64,000 nucleotides of DNA, taken from the NCBI GenBank assembly GCA_964502145.1, contig CAZCVI010000021.1, positions 26,710 through 90,709 on the forward strand, given 5' to 3'. How positions within the stretch are numbered: position 1 is the stretch's first letter; each line of letters begins with the position of its first letter. Below, in pieces: positions 1 to 7,721 of this stretch. Position numbers and translations under genes: made by a program. Under the pieces are notes generated by a model. The model saw only the letters and a list, made by a program, of their open reading frames with translations, made no database searches and was not told the origin of the DNA. The stretch is from CAZCVI01 sp964502145 (lineage in GTDB: Bacteria > Acidobacteriota > Aminicenantia > UBA2199).

Positions 1-90
1 CTTGATGTGATCTCAAAAAAGGAAACAGTCGAAATAATGGATGGTGCCAAAGATTTTTTGAAAACAATTCGTGCCCATCTAACGCAATAA
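1..90 (+). CDS. C-terminal end of an unidentified protein (partial)
   Basis: An open frame runs from the first base of the window to a TAA at 88-90 and gives 29 residues ending IRAHLTQ. The start lies outside the window. Nothing in this short, mixed-charge tail identifies a family. It points towards the following minus-strand nucleotidyltransferase module, so it is convergent with it. The frame could in principle be fortuitous at this length, but it is uninterrupted from the edge. Confidence 0.4.
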   Translation, partial: LDVISKKETVEIMDGAKDFLKTIRAHLTQ

Positions 91-146
91 TGAAGGTTTT
101 CGGGAGCAGGTAGCCCGGTTTATTTCTTTTTTTTTCTCAAAACATC

Positions 147-458
147 TTAATTCTGGTAAATAATATCTCCTGACTGGAGGATGCCTTGAAAAAATCCAGA
201 CGGGTCTTGTTGACTGATTTCAAATAAAACAGGTTCTATTCTGGAATCAACCTGCCGCCTTAGTTTAAATAACTCTGCTTCTGCTGCAAGAATATCCTTT
301 GGGAATTGCTCGACTACAACAGCTACATCTATATCGCTGTCCTCTCTTGCCGTATTTTTCGAATAGGAGCCGAAAAGAATCACCATTTTTACTGCAAAAT
401 ATTTTTTAACCAGTTCCGTATACTCTGTTAGTTTTTCTATAACATCTTTTTTATCCAT
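147..458 (-). CDS. MNT-type nucleotidyltransferase (minimal Pol beta-like fold), antitoxin of a HEPN/MNT pair
   Basis: A 103-residue protein with the minimal nucleotidyltransferase signature: Gly30-Ser31 in LFGSYSKNT followed by D42-x-D44 in EDSDIDVAVV, the metal-binding carboxylates of the Pol beta superfamily. Proteins of this size act as antitoxins that AMPylate or bind a HEPN RNase partner. The gene overlaps the end of the upstream HEPN gene by 22 bp on the same strand, the usual coupled arrangement. The third catalytic carboxylate is probably in the RIEPVLFE segment near residue 75. Function as an antitoxin is inferred from family and context. Confidence 0.8.
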   Translation of the reverse strand: MDKKDVIEKLTEYTELVKKYFAVKMVILFGSYSKNTAREDSDIDVAVVVEQFPKDILAAEAELFKLRRQVDSRIEPVLFEISQQDPSGFFQGILQSGDIIYQN

Positions 459-829
459 AAATAGAGCTCCCTGGTTTTATTTAAAATCTCTCTGGCTTTT
501 TCTTCGTTGATCATTTTATATATTTGCTCCTTGTAAGTTGGATATCTGGCTTTAATATTAAGAGGTTCGAGAAAATCTATGAAGTTTTTCTGTTCTTCCG
601 CGAAAAAATCATATAGGTTTGCTTTCTCTGCCAGAACAGTTAAGTTGTGGGTATATGGGGGTGTTTCATTTTGGGCAAAAACATAATACGCTTTAAGGAT
701 TTTTTCAATGGCCTGATGGCACATAAAACCAACGTATAAAAAACGTTTTGCCTGAAGCATTGCATCTGCTGTTTCAAGGTCATACTGTGAAATATCTAGC
801 CAATATTCAATTTTTTCGTTTTCAGTCAT
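437..829 (-). CDS. HEPN domain protein, predicted toxin partner of the MNT gene
   Basis: About 130 all-helical residues with HEPN hallmarks: MTENEKIEYWLDISQYDLETA at the N-terminus, the CHQAIEKILKAYY helix, a THNLTVLAEKA helix and the ARYPTY segment. HEPN proteins of this group are often RNases neutralised by an adjacent MNT protein. An upstream in-frame ATG at 853 would add MNRAIINI, but the family alignment begins at MTENEK. The ATG at 829 also lies only 7 nt after a good -10 box, so it is probably the first codon of a leaderless mRNA. I see no canonical RX4-6H catalytic motif, so RNase activity is uncertain. Confidence 0.78.
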   Translation of the reverse strand: MTENEKIEYWLDISQYDLETADAMLQAKRFLYVGFMCHQAIEKILKAYYVFAQNETPPYTHNLTVLAEKANLYDFFAEEQKNFIDFLEPLNIKARYPTYKEQIYKMINEEKAREILNKTRELYLWIKKML

Positions 830-836
830 AATATTT

Positions 837-865
837 ATTATAGCCCGGTTCAATTATTAGTTCAA
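837..865 (-). promoter_or_regulatory. Promoter of the HEPN/MNT pair, predicted leaderless
   Basis: Read on the minus strand there is TTGAAC, 17 nt, then TATAAT, followed by 7 nt and the ATG of the HEPN gene at 829. The predicted transcription start therefore coincides with the start codon, and there is no Shine-Dalgarno sequence. The same geometry appears at 21555, 29347 and 29419. Confidence 0.6.
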
Positions 866-931
866 GTACGAAAAAAGAAAAATACGGCCCTGCCCTCAAA
901 AATCCATTAGTGGTGGCAGGAGTAAACGGGT

Positions 932-1021
932 TCAGGATTTTGAACTCCTACAATTGAATCGTGCCAGATTTCCAAGCATGGGGTGAAAAAGGTATTGAAT
1001 CAAATCCTCTTTATGCTCCAT
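932..1021 (-). pseudogene. Truncated start of a HEPN partner gene
   Basis: Overlapping the stop of the neighbouring nucleotidyltransferase on the same strand is a 29-codon frame that begins MEHKEDLIQYL, the way many HEPN genes that follow MNT genes begin. It then runs into unrelated sequence and a TGA at 932-934. The overlap is typical of MNT-HEPN operons, so I read it as the remnant of a deleted toxin gene. The match is short and would be weak on its own. Confidence 0.35.
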
Positions 1022-1349
1022 AATAGGCACCCTCATTGCATATAGTCACCCTAAATGGGGTATTCTGCTTTTTTATTTCCAATTCCCAATACACCTTGGC
1101 ATCAATAACGATATTATATTTTATTTCAATTTCCAGAACCACGCCCAAGACATCAGCCTCTTTTTTCCACCCTGGTTTTTCAGAGAACAAAATCACGATA
1201 TCAAAATCCGAATCACTATTAAAATCACCCCGGCATCTGGACCCAAAAAAGGTAATCCCGACGAAATCACGATATCTTGTTTTCAGTGCAGCGTTTAATT
1301 CATCAATGATCGGCTCAAAATGCTGTCGTGTGCTTATTATTTCTGTCAT
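1011..1349 (-). CDS. MNT-type nucleotidyltransferase domain protein
   Basis: 112 residues with G36-S37-R38 in FFGSRCRGDF and D48-x-D50 in SDSDFDIVILF, the minimal nucleotidyltransferase core. A third carboxylate is likely in the VIDAKVYWELE strand. An AAGGAT ribosome-binding site precedes the ATG. Its expected downstream HEPN partner is reduced to about 29 codons (932-1021), so this looks like an orphaned antitoxin. The start at 1349 fits both the family and the ribosome-binding site. Confidence 0.75.
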   Translation of the reverse strand: MTEIISTRQHFEPIIDELNAALKTRYRDFVGITFFGSRCRGDFNSDSDFDIVILFSEKPGWKKEADVLGVVLEIEIKYNIVIDAKVYWELEIKKQNTPFRVTICNEGAYYGA

Positions 1350-1450
1350 GTTGTTATCCTTTTAATATTATGTCATGAAGCGGATTTATTTTCAACCTAA
1401 AAATTTAATGGCACCCATCAGTATCCACAGCTAGCGCGTCAGAGCAGCCA

Positions 1451-1540
1451 TTAACTGGACTTCAGTCAACCCGTGATTTTTCAAACTTGTCCAGTAAGTC
1501 CAGTAAGTCCAGAGTGTCCAGTAAGTCCAGTTAACCGTGA
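1451..1540. repeat. Hairpin repeat with GTCCAGTAA units (copy A, degenerate)
   Basis: The arm TTAACTGGACTT on the left is answered by several tandem 9-nt units of the type GTCCAGTAA and the end AAGTCCAGTTAACCGTG on the right, so the strand can fold back on itself. The same 9-nt vocabulary occurs at about 43.1 and 46.8 kb. The terminal inverted repeats seen in those copies are not clear here. Confidence 0.6.
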
Positions 1541-1572
1541 CTCTTTAAAAAGGCGGAGAAAAAAAAGCGGCG

Positions 1573-2328
1573 CTAAAACCGGACGGCTAAACCTCCACGA
1601 AAGATAATCCCATCATACACGGCTACTTCTCCCAATAAGAATACATTGTTTAAAACTTCACCGCGTAACCCAAAACAAACATGAACAATGGGGAAAATAC
1701 TCAAGGGGAATTTATCACCCTCTTCCTCCAACTCATCCAATACCTCTTGCATGGTTTTTCGCTCATCAAAGGTCTCGGTATAAGGAAGCCCATTATAATA
1801 GGTAGTTTTTTTGCCCAGCAACACGAGACTGCCATCTAAAGGCCCAATACCAACACCAATTCCCAAATAAGGATGAATACGTCCACGGGGGAAAATTTCC
1901 CAGTGGAAATTGAGGTTGACAGAGTGGGGTAAAAATTCAATCTCGCCATTGCCAACAACATCTAACTTATTCCCATAATCATCGTAATCACTGTATTGAC
2001 CATCCAACTTGGCACGAAAATAATTACGCTCATAAGAAAGCCCTATAGAAAAAGAACCATCCTTACCACCGGGAAAATAACGCAACTCAAGACCATAATT
2101 ACTGCCATCCGAAGCAAAATTAAAACGCCCTTTTTCAGGGTCATAATTGTCAAACTCAGGAATAAAATTATCCTCTATCAAGGTACTGATCACATTAATA
2201 GACCAGGTGGAGTAATGCACCCCGACCTCCCAATGCCCGCCTTTCTTTTTTATTTCATCCTGGGAGTAGAGAGTAAAGCCACTCGCTACCCACACCGCTA
2301 ATACCACTATTACTATCCATTTTTTCAT
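1573..2328 (-). CDS. Outer-membrane beta-barrel-like protein with signal peptide
   Basis: A 251-residue protein with a signal peptide (MKKWIVIVVLAVWVASGFTLYSQ) and alternating aromatic/glycine beta-strand segments such as YGLELRYFPGG, SFSIGLSYERNYF and PYLGIGVGIGPL, ending in a strand with terminal Phe (FRGGLAVRF) as expected of outer-membrane barrels. I chose the inner ATG at 2328: the ATG 18 bp upstream contains the AGGAGG ribosome-binding site inside its own first codons. It lies last in a minus-strand run with hemerythrin, lipoprotein, TPR and HEAT-like genes. The specific function is unknown. Confidence 0.72.
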   Translation of the reverse strand: MKKWIVIVVLAVWVASGFTLYSQDEIKKKGGHWEVGVHYSTWSINVISTLIEDNFIPEFDNYDPEKGRFNFASDGSNYGLELRYFPGGKDGSFSIGLSYERNYFRAKLDGQYSDYDDYGNKLDVVGNGEIEFLPHSVNLNFHWEIFPRGRIHPYLGIGVGIGPLDGSLVLLGKKTTYYNGLPYTETFDERKTMQEVLDELEEEGDKFPLSIFPIVHVCFGLRGEVLNNVFLLGEVAVYDGIIFRGGLAVRF

Positions 2329-2368
2329 GGGTTTCCTCCTGGACATTCAATTTGCTTTCCCAGATGTT

Positions 2369-2776
2369 TTAGAATACACCGTGGGCATTTAAATAGATGC
2401 CATATTTTTTATCCTCGCCGATAATGTGCTCAATGAGCCAATCTTTAAGGAACTTTACGATTTTTGTGTTCAATTGCAATTGGCCATTGTGTAATTTGAC
2501 CTGATCTGCCAACACCTTTTCAACGAATTTTAGGTGCGATAACCGGTGGGCCTCAAAACCAGGGACTTGATACCGCAAGAGCAACTCCTCCTCGGAACTA
2601 AAATGAACGGCTGTATAATCAACAAGCTCATCCATCACGGGTGGCAAAATGTTGTCAGGGTTGTCGCTCAACAGAACCCGATAAAGTTCATTGATGAGCT
2701 GCACTAACTTGAGATGCTGTAAATCCATCTCTTTAACATTTACACTATATTGATCACTCCATTCAAATAACGCCAT
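2369..2776 (-). CDS. Bacteriohemerythrin (O2-binding di-iron protein)
   Basis: About 135 residues, the usual size of single-domain bacteriohemerythrins. Iron ligands are visible in order: His in MDLQHLKLV, His and Glu in HFSSEEELL, His in AHRLSHLKF, and His and Asp in EHIIGEDKKY. The family start is MALFEWSDQY, so I use the ATG at 2776, which has GGAG 7 nt upstream, rather than the ATG 12 bp earlier. Such proteins bind O2 in the cytoplasm for sensing, storage or detoxification, which fits an anaerobe or microaerophile exposed to oxygen. It sits inside an envelope-protein gene run. Confidence 0.9.
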   Translation of the reverse strand: MALFEWSDQYSVNVKEMDLQHLKLVQLINELYRVLLSDNPDNILPPVMDELVDYTAVHFSSEEELLLRYQVPGFEAHRLSHLKFVEKVLADQVKLHNGQLQLNTKIVKFLKDWLIEHIIGEDKKYGIYLNAHGVF

Positions 2777-2813
2777 ATGATACTCCATTCCTTTTGTTTC
2801 TATGCATATTGTA

Positions 2814-3419
2814 CTATTCCATAACCTGACGAATGTCAGCCTGTTTTTTTCCCTTAAGACTGATATCCAATTGCAATTTTCCCTTACCAGTCTGACGGTC
2901 TGAAACTTTGACTTTCACCAGAATATCCTTGCTCTGTAATTGAATGCGCACGGGTTTATTGGTGGTATCCACTTTTTCGATGGTAATCGTTACAGGGTTC
3001 TCCAGAACCTTATCAGCAGGAATAATCCCTTCTTTCACGAGTTCTTTAAATTGGCTGAACTGGAAATCCATCTCCTCACCCCACAGCCAACGAATCAACA
3101 AGTTAAATTCCCCCTGCCAATACTTTTTTTTCCTGGTATTGATGAGCAGTGTGTTTTCGCCGTTTAAGAACAACATGCCATACACCTGGTTCAAAGGCGA
3201 TAAAAACAGCATCTTATCACCACTGGAATTGGTTTTTAAGATGGCTTTGAAACTCTGGCTTTCACGGGAACGCAGGTTTTTAACATGGAAGTTGAGCTTC
3301 AACGATTCATAAACAGCGGAAGCATCGGGTTCTACATCGACATTCACACGGGCACAATTGGGTAACAAGAGTAAGACGAATAAGATGAAGAGAATGGGGT
3401 GAAAGCAGTGGTTTTTCAT
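2814..3419 (-). CDS. Predicted lipoprotein with LolB/DUF4292-like barrel
   Basis: A 201-residue protein with a lipoprotein signal peptide ending LLLLPNC (acylated Cys22). The body is strand-rich, with blocks such as SFKAILKTNSSGDKMLFLSP and YGMLFLNGENTLLINT that resemble the open beta-barrel of LolB or DUF4292 proteins, which carry lipoproteins or lipids in the periplasm. The match is by pattern only. The gene ends 3 bp before the TPR gene start region and is co-oriented with its neighbours, so it is probably part of one envelope operon. Confidence 0.6.
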   Translation of the reverse strand: MKNHCFHPILFILFVLLLLPNCARVNVDVEPDASAVYESLKLNFHVKNLRSRESQSFKAILKTNSSGDKMLFLSPLNQVYGMLFLNGENTLLINTRKKKYWQGEFNLLIRWLWGEEMDFQFSQFKELVKEGIIPADKVLENPVTITIEKVDTTNKPVRIQLQSKDILVKVKVSDRQTGKGKLQLDISLKGKKQADIRQVME

Positions 3420-3422
3420 GGG

Positions 3423-5318
3423 TTATTTAGCCGGCTGGGTTTTTATTGATTTGATTTTCTCAAGCAATTGTTCTTTAAAATCGACACCGTGATCAATCGC
3501 GGTTTGATAGATGCGGAGAATCTGTTCTGGTTCATTTTTTATGCGATAGTAATCCACCAGATGTTCGATGATATCAAGGTCTAAGGGGTGTTTTTGGTAG
3601 GCTTTTTTTAAGTAGGGTTCGGCCTCGGTCAAGCGGTTTAGTTTTAAGAGGATACAGCCGTAAGTATCAATGAAAGAGAGGTTGTCTTTGTCTGTGGCGA
3701 GGGTAGCGGCGGAGAGTTGAAGTGCTTTTTCGAGATTTTTGTTTTGCTCCCCCCAAAAGTAGGCGAGAAAATTCTTTATGATGGGCGAATCAGGGAATTG
3801 GGTTAACAAGGCTAACAAATACGACTCCACTTTATCAAACTGCTGCTGCTTGAGATAAATATTGCATAATTGGAGCTGGGCGAACTGGTTGGAACCATTG
3901 CTGCTCTTGATAATCTGTTCTAACAAGGCGATAGCTGCGGCATCATTCTGTTGTGCCCGATAAAAAGAGAGCAATACAAAAAGATTGGGCCCGATCTTGG
4001 CAAGGTTACCCTCTATGACAAGCGCCTGGGGCGCGGATAAATCATTTAAGCGGCGGGTTAAATCAGCGACGAGAACCGTATCACGTTTTAATGTGGCTGC
4101 AATAAACAAGAGAATCTCCCTGGCTTTGTCAAGCCGATTCAAATTCCCACACGCATTAAGAATGGCATAATAATCGGTGACAGTTAGACTCTGACACACT
4201 GGCTTGTTCTGGCATAACGCGTCAAATAAATCAAGGAGTCGCTGGTTCAACCCCAGGGCAGAAAACAATTGTATTTTCTGACTGTAATAAAAAGAGTCCC
4301 AATGAAGGCGTTCAATTTTTTCCAGGGTTAAATAAGCCAAAAAAAACTCTTGTTTTTGGGAGTAGATTTCAGCGATCAGGAGATAACTTTTAAAATCTTT
4401 CTGCTGCTGTGCTTCAAGTAATGCTAAGGCTTGGTCAAACTTTTGTTGGCGCGATAAGATCAACGCTTTGGCATAAAGCAGCATGGCTGAATCGCTAATA
4501 TCAACGGTTTCAACAAGTTTCAAGAACTTTTGATCTTCGCGGGCAGCAAAAAGGGCATAGAGATATTCGAGCAGGATTGGGCGGGCTTTGGGGTTGATGG
4601 TATATAATTTTTCGAGGTAAAAAGATGCTTTTAGATATTCGTTGGCTTCCATATAAAGTTGCGACAGGGCGTGCAAGGCTTTGTAATTGGTGGGATTCAG
4701 GTTCAAAATACGTTCATACGTCGCCATCTCACCTTTTTTATCCTTTAAATTCCGGTAATTGGAAGCCATATAATAATAAGCGGGCAGTTTCTGTTCCAAA
4801 TGGTTGGCTTGTTCAAAATAACGGTTAGACTCTTCATACTCGCCTGTGTCGCTCTTGATAATACCGAGCAAATACACGCTGTCATAAAAATCAACATTAT
4901 CCTGGATAGACGTTTCCAGATATTTTATAGCGCGGGCCAGCTTGGCTTTATCCTCGGGGTACAGGGTATAAAAAAGCGATGCCAGAAGATAATTGGAATA
5001 ATAGTACTCTGGGTAAATCGTGATCGCTTTTTCGAGTAATGCCGTGGCCGCTTCAGTATCGTTTTTAACATTCTGAAGCAGGTATGCCTTTTCAGTTAAG
5101 ACAAAGGGATCATCGGGGTACTTTTCCAGAAAGCGATTAATGAGCTCTTCAGCTTGTTCGGGTTGGTTGAGATGCATATAATAATTGATTTCGAGATACG
5201 CGTCGTAGGGGGTGTCCACGGTTTGCCCGGAAAGGGAAGAGACGGGGAACAGTGTACCTAGGATTAAGGCGATGGCGAAAAAAGAAGAACCGATGGTTGC
5301 TTTCATATTGTTTTTCAT
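3423..5318 (-). CDS. Secreted tetratricopeptide-repeat protein
   Basis: 631 residues: a signal peptide (cleavage near SSLSGQT, residue 30), then TPR units throughout, for example YYYSNYLLASLFYTLYPEDKA, AYYYMASNYRNLKDKKGEM and LDIIEHLVDYYRIKNEPEQ. No catalytic domain is visible. It lies 3 bp from the lipoprotein gene and 9 bp from the HEAT-like gene, so the three are probably translated from one mRNA. A periplasmic scaffold role for the adjacent lipoprotein or outer-membrane protein is plausible but inferred. Confidence 0.8.
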   Translation of the reverse strand: MKNNMKATIGSSFFAIALILGTLFPVSSLSGQTVDTPYDAYLEINYYMHLNQPEQAEELINRFLEKYPDDPFVLTEKAYLLQNVKNDTEAATALLEKAITIYPEYYYSNYLLASLFYTLYPEDKAKLARAIKYLETSIQDNVDFYDSVYLLGIIKSDTGEYEESNRYFEQANHLEQKLPAYYYMASNYRNLKDKKGEMATYERILNLNPTNYKALHALSQLYMEANEYLKASFYLEKLYTINPKARPILLEYLYALFAAREDQKFLKLVETVDISDSAMLLYAKALILSRQQKFDQALALLEAQQQKDFKSYLLIAEIYSQKQEFFLAYLTLEKIERLHWDSFYYSQKIQLFSALGLNQRLLDLFDALCQNKPVCQSLTVTDYYAILNACGNLNRLDKAREILLFIAATLKRDTVLVADLTRRLNDLSAPQALVIEGNLAKIGPNLFVLLSFYRAQQNDAAAIALLEQIIKSSNGSNQFAQLQLCNIYLKQQQFDKVESYLLALLTQFPDSPIIKNFLAYFWGEQNKNLEKALQLSAATLATDKDNLSFIDTYGCILLKLNRLTEAEPYLKKAYQKHPLDLDIIEHLVDYYRIKNEPEQILRIYQTAIDHGVDFKEQLLEKIKSIKTQPAK

Positions 5319-5327
5319 TGGGTCTGC

Positions 5328-6965
5328 CTATTTTTTTAATATCATCTTTTTTTCAATCTTGCGGGTCAAAATATGAATCATGCGCACCAGGTTCTCATCG
5401 TTATTGGATTTGAGGAGTGTATTTTGAATCAAACGAAATTCATCAATGATCAATTGGCTGTCCTGGGCGTTCCTGATCTCGTAGCGATCAAAAAAATAAA
5501 CAAAATTGACAATCTCATCGAATTGAGCCTCTTCCATCATCACCAGGATGTAGTTCAACATTTTCCCTTCCTTTTCCTGGTCGAAGACTTTTGCATTCAT
5601 GACGCCGAGCAGAGAGAAAACAAAATCTTTTTTGCAGGTCCGAATCACGGAGATATCTTGAAAAATGGCGTCTATTAACAGGGTCTGGTGATAGCTATCC
5701 AATTTATTTATATTCCGCACAATGAGTACTTTGAGATCGGCGGAGAGACCAGCGAAAAAGATGGATTTGATCAAGGGGAAGTCGGCATCGGCAGAGTTCT
5801 TTAGCAGGTATTCCAACGCCAAATAAAGGATTTTGTTTTCCTGGTTCGGGTTGACATAACGACGGATATAATACCCGATATTGGTATGGTCGCGGTTGAC
5901 ATGGTCGAGCAGTATATTTAATATTTTGGCTTTGCGCATGCCCTTTTCGCGGTCAATAGTATCAAACAAGAAATCAAAATCCTCGGCCTGGGTCATGATC
6001 TCAATAATGTGGGCCAAGAGGATTTCGTTGTGTTCTTGGCTCAGTAATTCGCGGAGAAAATCAATGTAATGGACATACTCACTGCGGTTGAAATTGGTGA
6101 GGATGAGCTGCTTGCGTTCAAAGTTCAATTTAGGATACACGCTGGCAATAAAATGGAGTAATTCCTGGGTGTTGAGCTTTAATAAAGTAATACAAAAAAG
6201 AATCTTTTTATTGCCCTTTAATTGGGCAACATGTTCTTTTAACTGTTGGAATACTTTGCTGCTGGCCTTGGAAAGAACGGCACAAGCAATCATCGCTTCA
6301 GACATCAATAAAAAGAGGTCCTCGTCGGCGGAGTTGAAGTTCTCCTTGAAGTAGAGGTAAATATTGGTGTAATAAAGGGGGCTGGGACGGTGTTTAAGTA
6401 GGTGCAACATTTCGTAACGAATCTTATAATATTTACTGGTAAGAGCGGGCAGGATATCTTTGATATGTTCATCGGGCAGATGGCGGATCAGGAATTCGCT
6501 GCTTTTCTCAATACCACTGGTATCGCCACGGTCACGGTAAAAGAGATCAAAATGGTAGAACAGTTGGTTTTTAGTAAAAACGGCCCGCACGATTTTTTCC
6601 AATGTGTCCTGTTGTTCGAGATTTTTATTGGTAGCGATATGGTCGACGGCAACTTTAAAGGCGGGTAGAGTGCCAATCGCCATCAAGCTGTGAATGGCTT
6701 CAATAATCAGGCGCACTTTTTCCTCTTTGACCAAAACCTCTTTGATCATGGGGATAAACTCTTTGTATTTTAATTGGCCGATGGATTTGAGGACAAGATA
6801 TTTAAGCTGGATGTTGAGGTTCTCTGTTTTCAGCAGGTGGCCGTAGGTTTTGGTCACTACGTCGGGGTCCAGTTCGGCAAACTCCTTGATAGCGGAGAGA
6901 AATAGGCGTTCCTCTACTTTGTTAAAATCAGACAGTATCAAATCAAAATCATCAAATTTGCTCAT
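5328..6965 (-). CDS. Helical-repeat (HEAT-like) protein of unknown function
   Basis: 545 residues, soluble, with no signal peptide. Repeating helix pairs such as KYLVLKSIGQLKYKEFIPMIKEVL and VRLIIEAIHSLMAIGTLPAF suggest a HEAT/ARM-like superhelix. It is the first gene of the minus-strand run down to 1573, with its start at 6965 and a 200-bp promoter region upstream. No enzymatic motif is visible. A cytoplasmic scaffold is the most that can be said. Confidence 0.6.
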   Translation of the reverse strand: MSKFDDFDLILSDFNKVEERLFLSAIKEFAELDPDVVTKTYGHLLKTENLNIQLKYLVLKSIGQLKYKEFIPMIKEVLVKEEKVRLIIEAIHSLMAIGTLPAFKVAVDHIATNKNLEQQDTLEKIVRAVFTKNQLFYHFDLFYRDRGDTSGIEKSSEFLIRHLPDEHIKDILPALTSKYYKIRYEMLHLLKHRPSPLYYTNIYLYFKENFNSADEDLFLLMSEAMIACAVLSKASSKVFQQLKEHVAQLKGNKKILFCITLLKLNTQELLHFIASVYPKLNFERKQLILTNFNRSEYVHYIDFLRELLSQEHNEILLAHIIEIMTQAEDFDFLFDTIDREKGMRKAKILNILLDHVNRDHTNIGYYIRRYVNPNQENKILYLALEYLLKNSADADFPLIKSIFFAGLSADLKVLIVRNINKLDSYHQTLLIDAIFQDISVIRTCKKDFVFSLLGVMNAKVFDQEKEGKMLNYILVMMEEAQFDEIVNFVYFFDRYEIRNAQDSQLIIDEFRLIQNTLLKSNNDENLVRMIHILTRKIEKKMILKK

Positions 6966-7116
6966 GGGTACTTAGATTATACGATAATAAACAGGCGAGG
7001 TAAAGAGGTTGGCAAATTTTGTGGGATACGAGAGAAAAAGAAAGCAAGACTTCACCGGAGTGAGTCAGGAGAAAGATGACTCTTTCTATGATCATCGACC
7101 AATCTTTCAAATGGAA

Positions 7117-7145
7117 TTGACAAGATGAGTTTTTTATACTATATT
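7117..7145 (+). promoter_or_regulatory. Promoter of hicAB remnant
   Basis: TTGACA at 7117-7122 and TATATT at 7140-7145 are separated by exactly 17 nt. The decayed hicA frame begins 24 nt downstream, so the module still has a near-consensus promoter. Confidence 0.55.
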
Positions 7146-7169
7146 GAGTACTGGTAGATTATTCAGGAT

Positions 7170-7415
7170 ATGGTGGCGAAACAAGTGACGAAATCAGAAA
7201 AGTTGATAGAAAAGCTGTTAAGAAAACCAAGTGACATGAGGTTTTAGGAAGTCTGCACAATCTTGAAAAATCATGGCTTTGAAAATGTGCGGACAAAAGG
7301 AAGTCATTTCTATTTTACGAATGATGCCAATATCATCTCAATTCCCGTTCATAACAAGGCAGTCAAAAGAATCTACCTTGAGAAAATCATCAATATTTTG
7401 AAATTGGAGGAATAA
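7170..7415 (+). pseudogene. hicA: hicA-like mRNA interferase toxin interrupted by an in-frame amber codon
   Basis: Reading from 7170 gives a complete HicA fold: KSEKLIEKLLRKPSDMRF, then TAG at 7245-7247, then EVCTILKNHGFENVRTKGSHF and IISIPVHNKAVKRIYLEKII up to TAA at 7413-7415. GSH with the following VHNK carries the catalytic histidine region of the dsRBD-like RNase. Apart from that one codon the frame is intact, and the codon stands where HicA proteins usually have an acidic residue (a GAG-to-TAG change would suffice). The stop is followed immediately by the hicB ATG. Confidence 0.72.
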
Positions 7416-7718
7416 ATGGCGACCAAAGATTTGAATTATTATATGAATCTTCCGTACCGATTTGTCGTACAAAAGGATCCACACGGTGGTTTTTTTGCCG
7501 AGGTGGAAGAATTGACGGGATGTATGACCCAGGGGGAGACGTATGAGGAAGCCTATAAAAATATACTGGAAGCAATGGAAGGTTGGTTGGAAGTTGCACT
7601 TGAAAGAAAAATTGAGATATCGGAACCAGAAACAGAATCACGATACGATGGGGAATTTACCTTAAAAGTACCGAAATCATTGCCCAAGAAGTTGGCAGAT
7701 AAAGCAATAGGTTTATAG
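7416..7718 (+). CDS. hicB: HicB-family antitoxin, apparently cut short in its DNA-binding domain
   Basis: 100 residues. The N-terminal HicB-like domain is complete: YRFVVQKDPHGGFFAEVEEL, GCMTQGETYEEAYKNILEAME and GWLEVALE. The C-terminal part begins a ribbon-helix-helix (EFTLKVPKSLPKKLADKA) but stops at AIGL, roughly 20 residues earlier than usual, so the second helix needed for operator binding is missing. The ATG follows the hicA stop at once, with GGAGG in the hicA tail as ribosome-binding site. The stop lies 3 bp from the convergent holA end, so the truncation may mark the junction of the insertion. Confidence 0.82.
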   Translation: MATKDLNYYMNLPYRFVVQKDPHGGFFAEVEELTGCMTQGETYEEAYKNILEAMEGWLEVALERKIEISEPETESRYDGEFTLKVPKSLPKKLADKAIGL

Positions 7719-7721
7719 GTC

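Noticed and set aside
1036..1365. Open frame antisense to the nucleotidyltransferase at 1011-1349
   Set aside because: The minus-strand frame carries the GS...DxD signature; the plus-strand frame has no motif or ribosome-binding site.
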